Part shown: positions 63,260 through 64,000 of the stretch, in pieces | Position numbering within the stretch: position 1 is the first letter of the stretch | How the letters are laid out: the number at the start of each line of letters is the position of its first letter | Assembly: GCA_947095585.1 (NCBI GenBank) | Contig: OX352763.1 | Coordinates: 13,937,462-14,001,461, forward strand | Direction of reading: 5' to 3' | From: Nephrocerus scutellatus | Lineage: Eukaryota; Arthropoda; Insecta; Diptera; Pipunculidae | DNA: 64,000 bases | Translations under genes and position numbers: made by a program | Notes under the pieces: generated by a model | Database searches by the model: none | What the model was told of the DNA's origin: nothing | The model's input: the letters and a program-made list of their open reading frames with translations, nothing else

Positions 63260-64000
63260 TACTTTAAACAGGCCCGACCTGAAAAACATATATTTCAATG
63301 GATACATAAAAGTTTGTACCCGAAAAACGAAGATTTTTTATATTGACTTGTTTTCGGCAAAACAGCATTTTATTTCTCAACATAGTCTCCTTTAAACTCG
63401 GTACTTTTATTCCAGCGTTTTTCCAATTTTTTATTCCTTCCAAACAATAGTTTTTCTCAATGCCCTCAAAGTAGGCGATTGTTTCAGTGGTGACCTCTTC
63501 GTTAGACTCAAATCTCTTAATTTCCATTTCTTCAGGTTTCGAAACAGGAAATAGTCGCATGGGACTAAATCTGGAGAATATACTGGATGAATTAGCAGTT
63601 CCTAGAAGAATTTATAAATTTTTGCCACACGTGTCCACACCGTGCATTACCTTGATGGAACAGAACTTTTTCTTTTTGTCGGTTTTGCTTCAAACTAATA
63701 TCGAATCTGTCCAAAAGCTCTGAATAACATTCGCAAGTGATCCTTTTAACCTTTTCAAGGTAATCGCTGTGAATGACACAGCGTGCATCCCAAAAAACTG
63801 TGGCCATGAGCTTGTTGGCCGACTTAACGACGCAGCTTGCTCAAAATTTGACAGCAGTCTGTTAATAGATGGCGGTTGATGGGGGTATGTTGCATTTAAA
63901 GTTACTGCGCGTGAAATTCAAAAAATTACTGACTTATCAAACTGCCCTTCAATTACAAACTTTTAATCCGCAGAACAAACTTAAAAACAATTTGCTACTA
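63260..64000 (-). mobile_element. mariner transposase relic, partly outside window
   Basis: Minus strand from right to left: a 5' noncoding end (63825-64000, nearly the same as 37465-37640), VFWDARCVIHSDYLEKVKRI with SELLDRFDISLKQ (catalytic core) at 63690-63810, GHVWQKFINSS, then the C-terminus RFESNEEVTTETIAYFEGIE and NYCLEGIKNWKNAG at 63400-63520. Between 63830 and the 5' end the first half of the transposase is missing, so this is an internally deleted copy. Confidence 0.75.

Overview
The window looks like nuclear DNA of an insect, most likely a higher fly (Diptera). The evidence is a one-strand tandem array of divergent ionotropic receptor (IR) genes with short GT-AG introns, AT-rich spacers, and dense insect-type transposons (CR1/jockey-like and RTE-like LINEs, mariner and pogo relics, MITEs, a tRNA-derived SINE). 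I cannot name the species. No prokaryotic features, rRNA genes or functional tRNA genes were seen.

The genic content is eight IR genes, all on the + strand, labelled A to H here. A is only the 3' end (1-500). B is 5014-7033, C 10885-19550, D 19966-24376, E 24703-27675, F 30342-35744, G 38329-45959 and H 55242-57462. B to H share one architecture: exon 1 (signal peptide and start of the extracellular part), a phase-2 intron, exon 2 (S1 half of the ligand-binding domain with a CP-L motif), a phase-0 intron, and exon 3 (M1, pore, M3, S2, M4). Joined exons give open frames of 620-663 codons in every case. Three kinds of receptor are mixed: A/B, C, and D to H. F, G and H are recent duplicates that also share promoter blocks and 3' flanks.

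Almost everything else is mobile DNA. Intron 1 varies from 65 bp (B) to 6.7 kb (C) because it collects insertions: LINEs in F and G, a LINE tail in E, LINE/SINE/Tc1-mariner debris in C, LINE debris in D. Intergenic stretches hold an RNase H-type LINE and a Ty3/gypsy-type relic (0.7-4.4 kb), an RTE-like LINE (8.6-9.8 kb), pogo and mariner relics (36.4-37.6 kb), and a 9-kb repeat-rich zone between G and H. That zone holds a ~118-bp tandem repeat invaded by a MITE, a pair of hAT-like MITEs side by side, and an antisense LINE split by a TIR element that itself carries a 120-bp tandem array. The right end (58.9-64 kb) has an RTE-like LINE interrupted by the ~118-bp repeat, a full-length SINE with target duplication, and a mariner relic.

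The receptors are inferred to act as subunits of chemosensory cation channels in sensory neuron membranes; ligands cannot be read from sequence. The most informative points for array history are remnants of an E-like exon 1 just downstream of F, G and H (suggesting a D+E pair was duplicated and the E partner then decayed), the promoter block shared by F/G/H, and nested insertions whose target-site duplications order the events. All family calls come from reading motifs by eye; no database search was possible.
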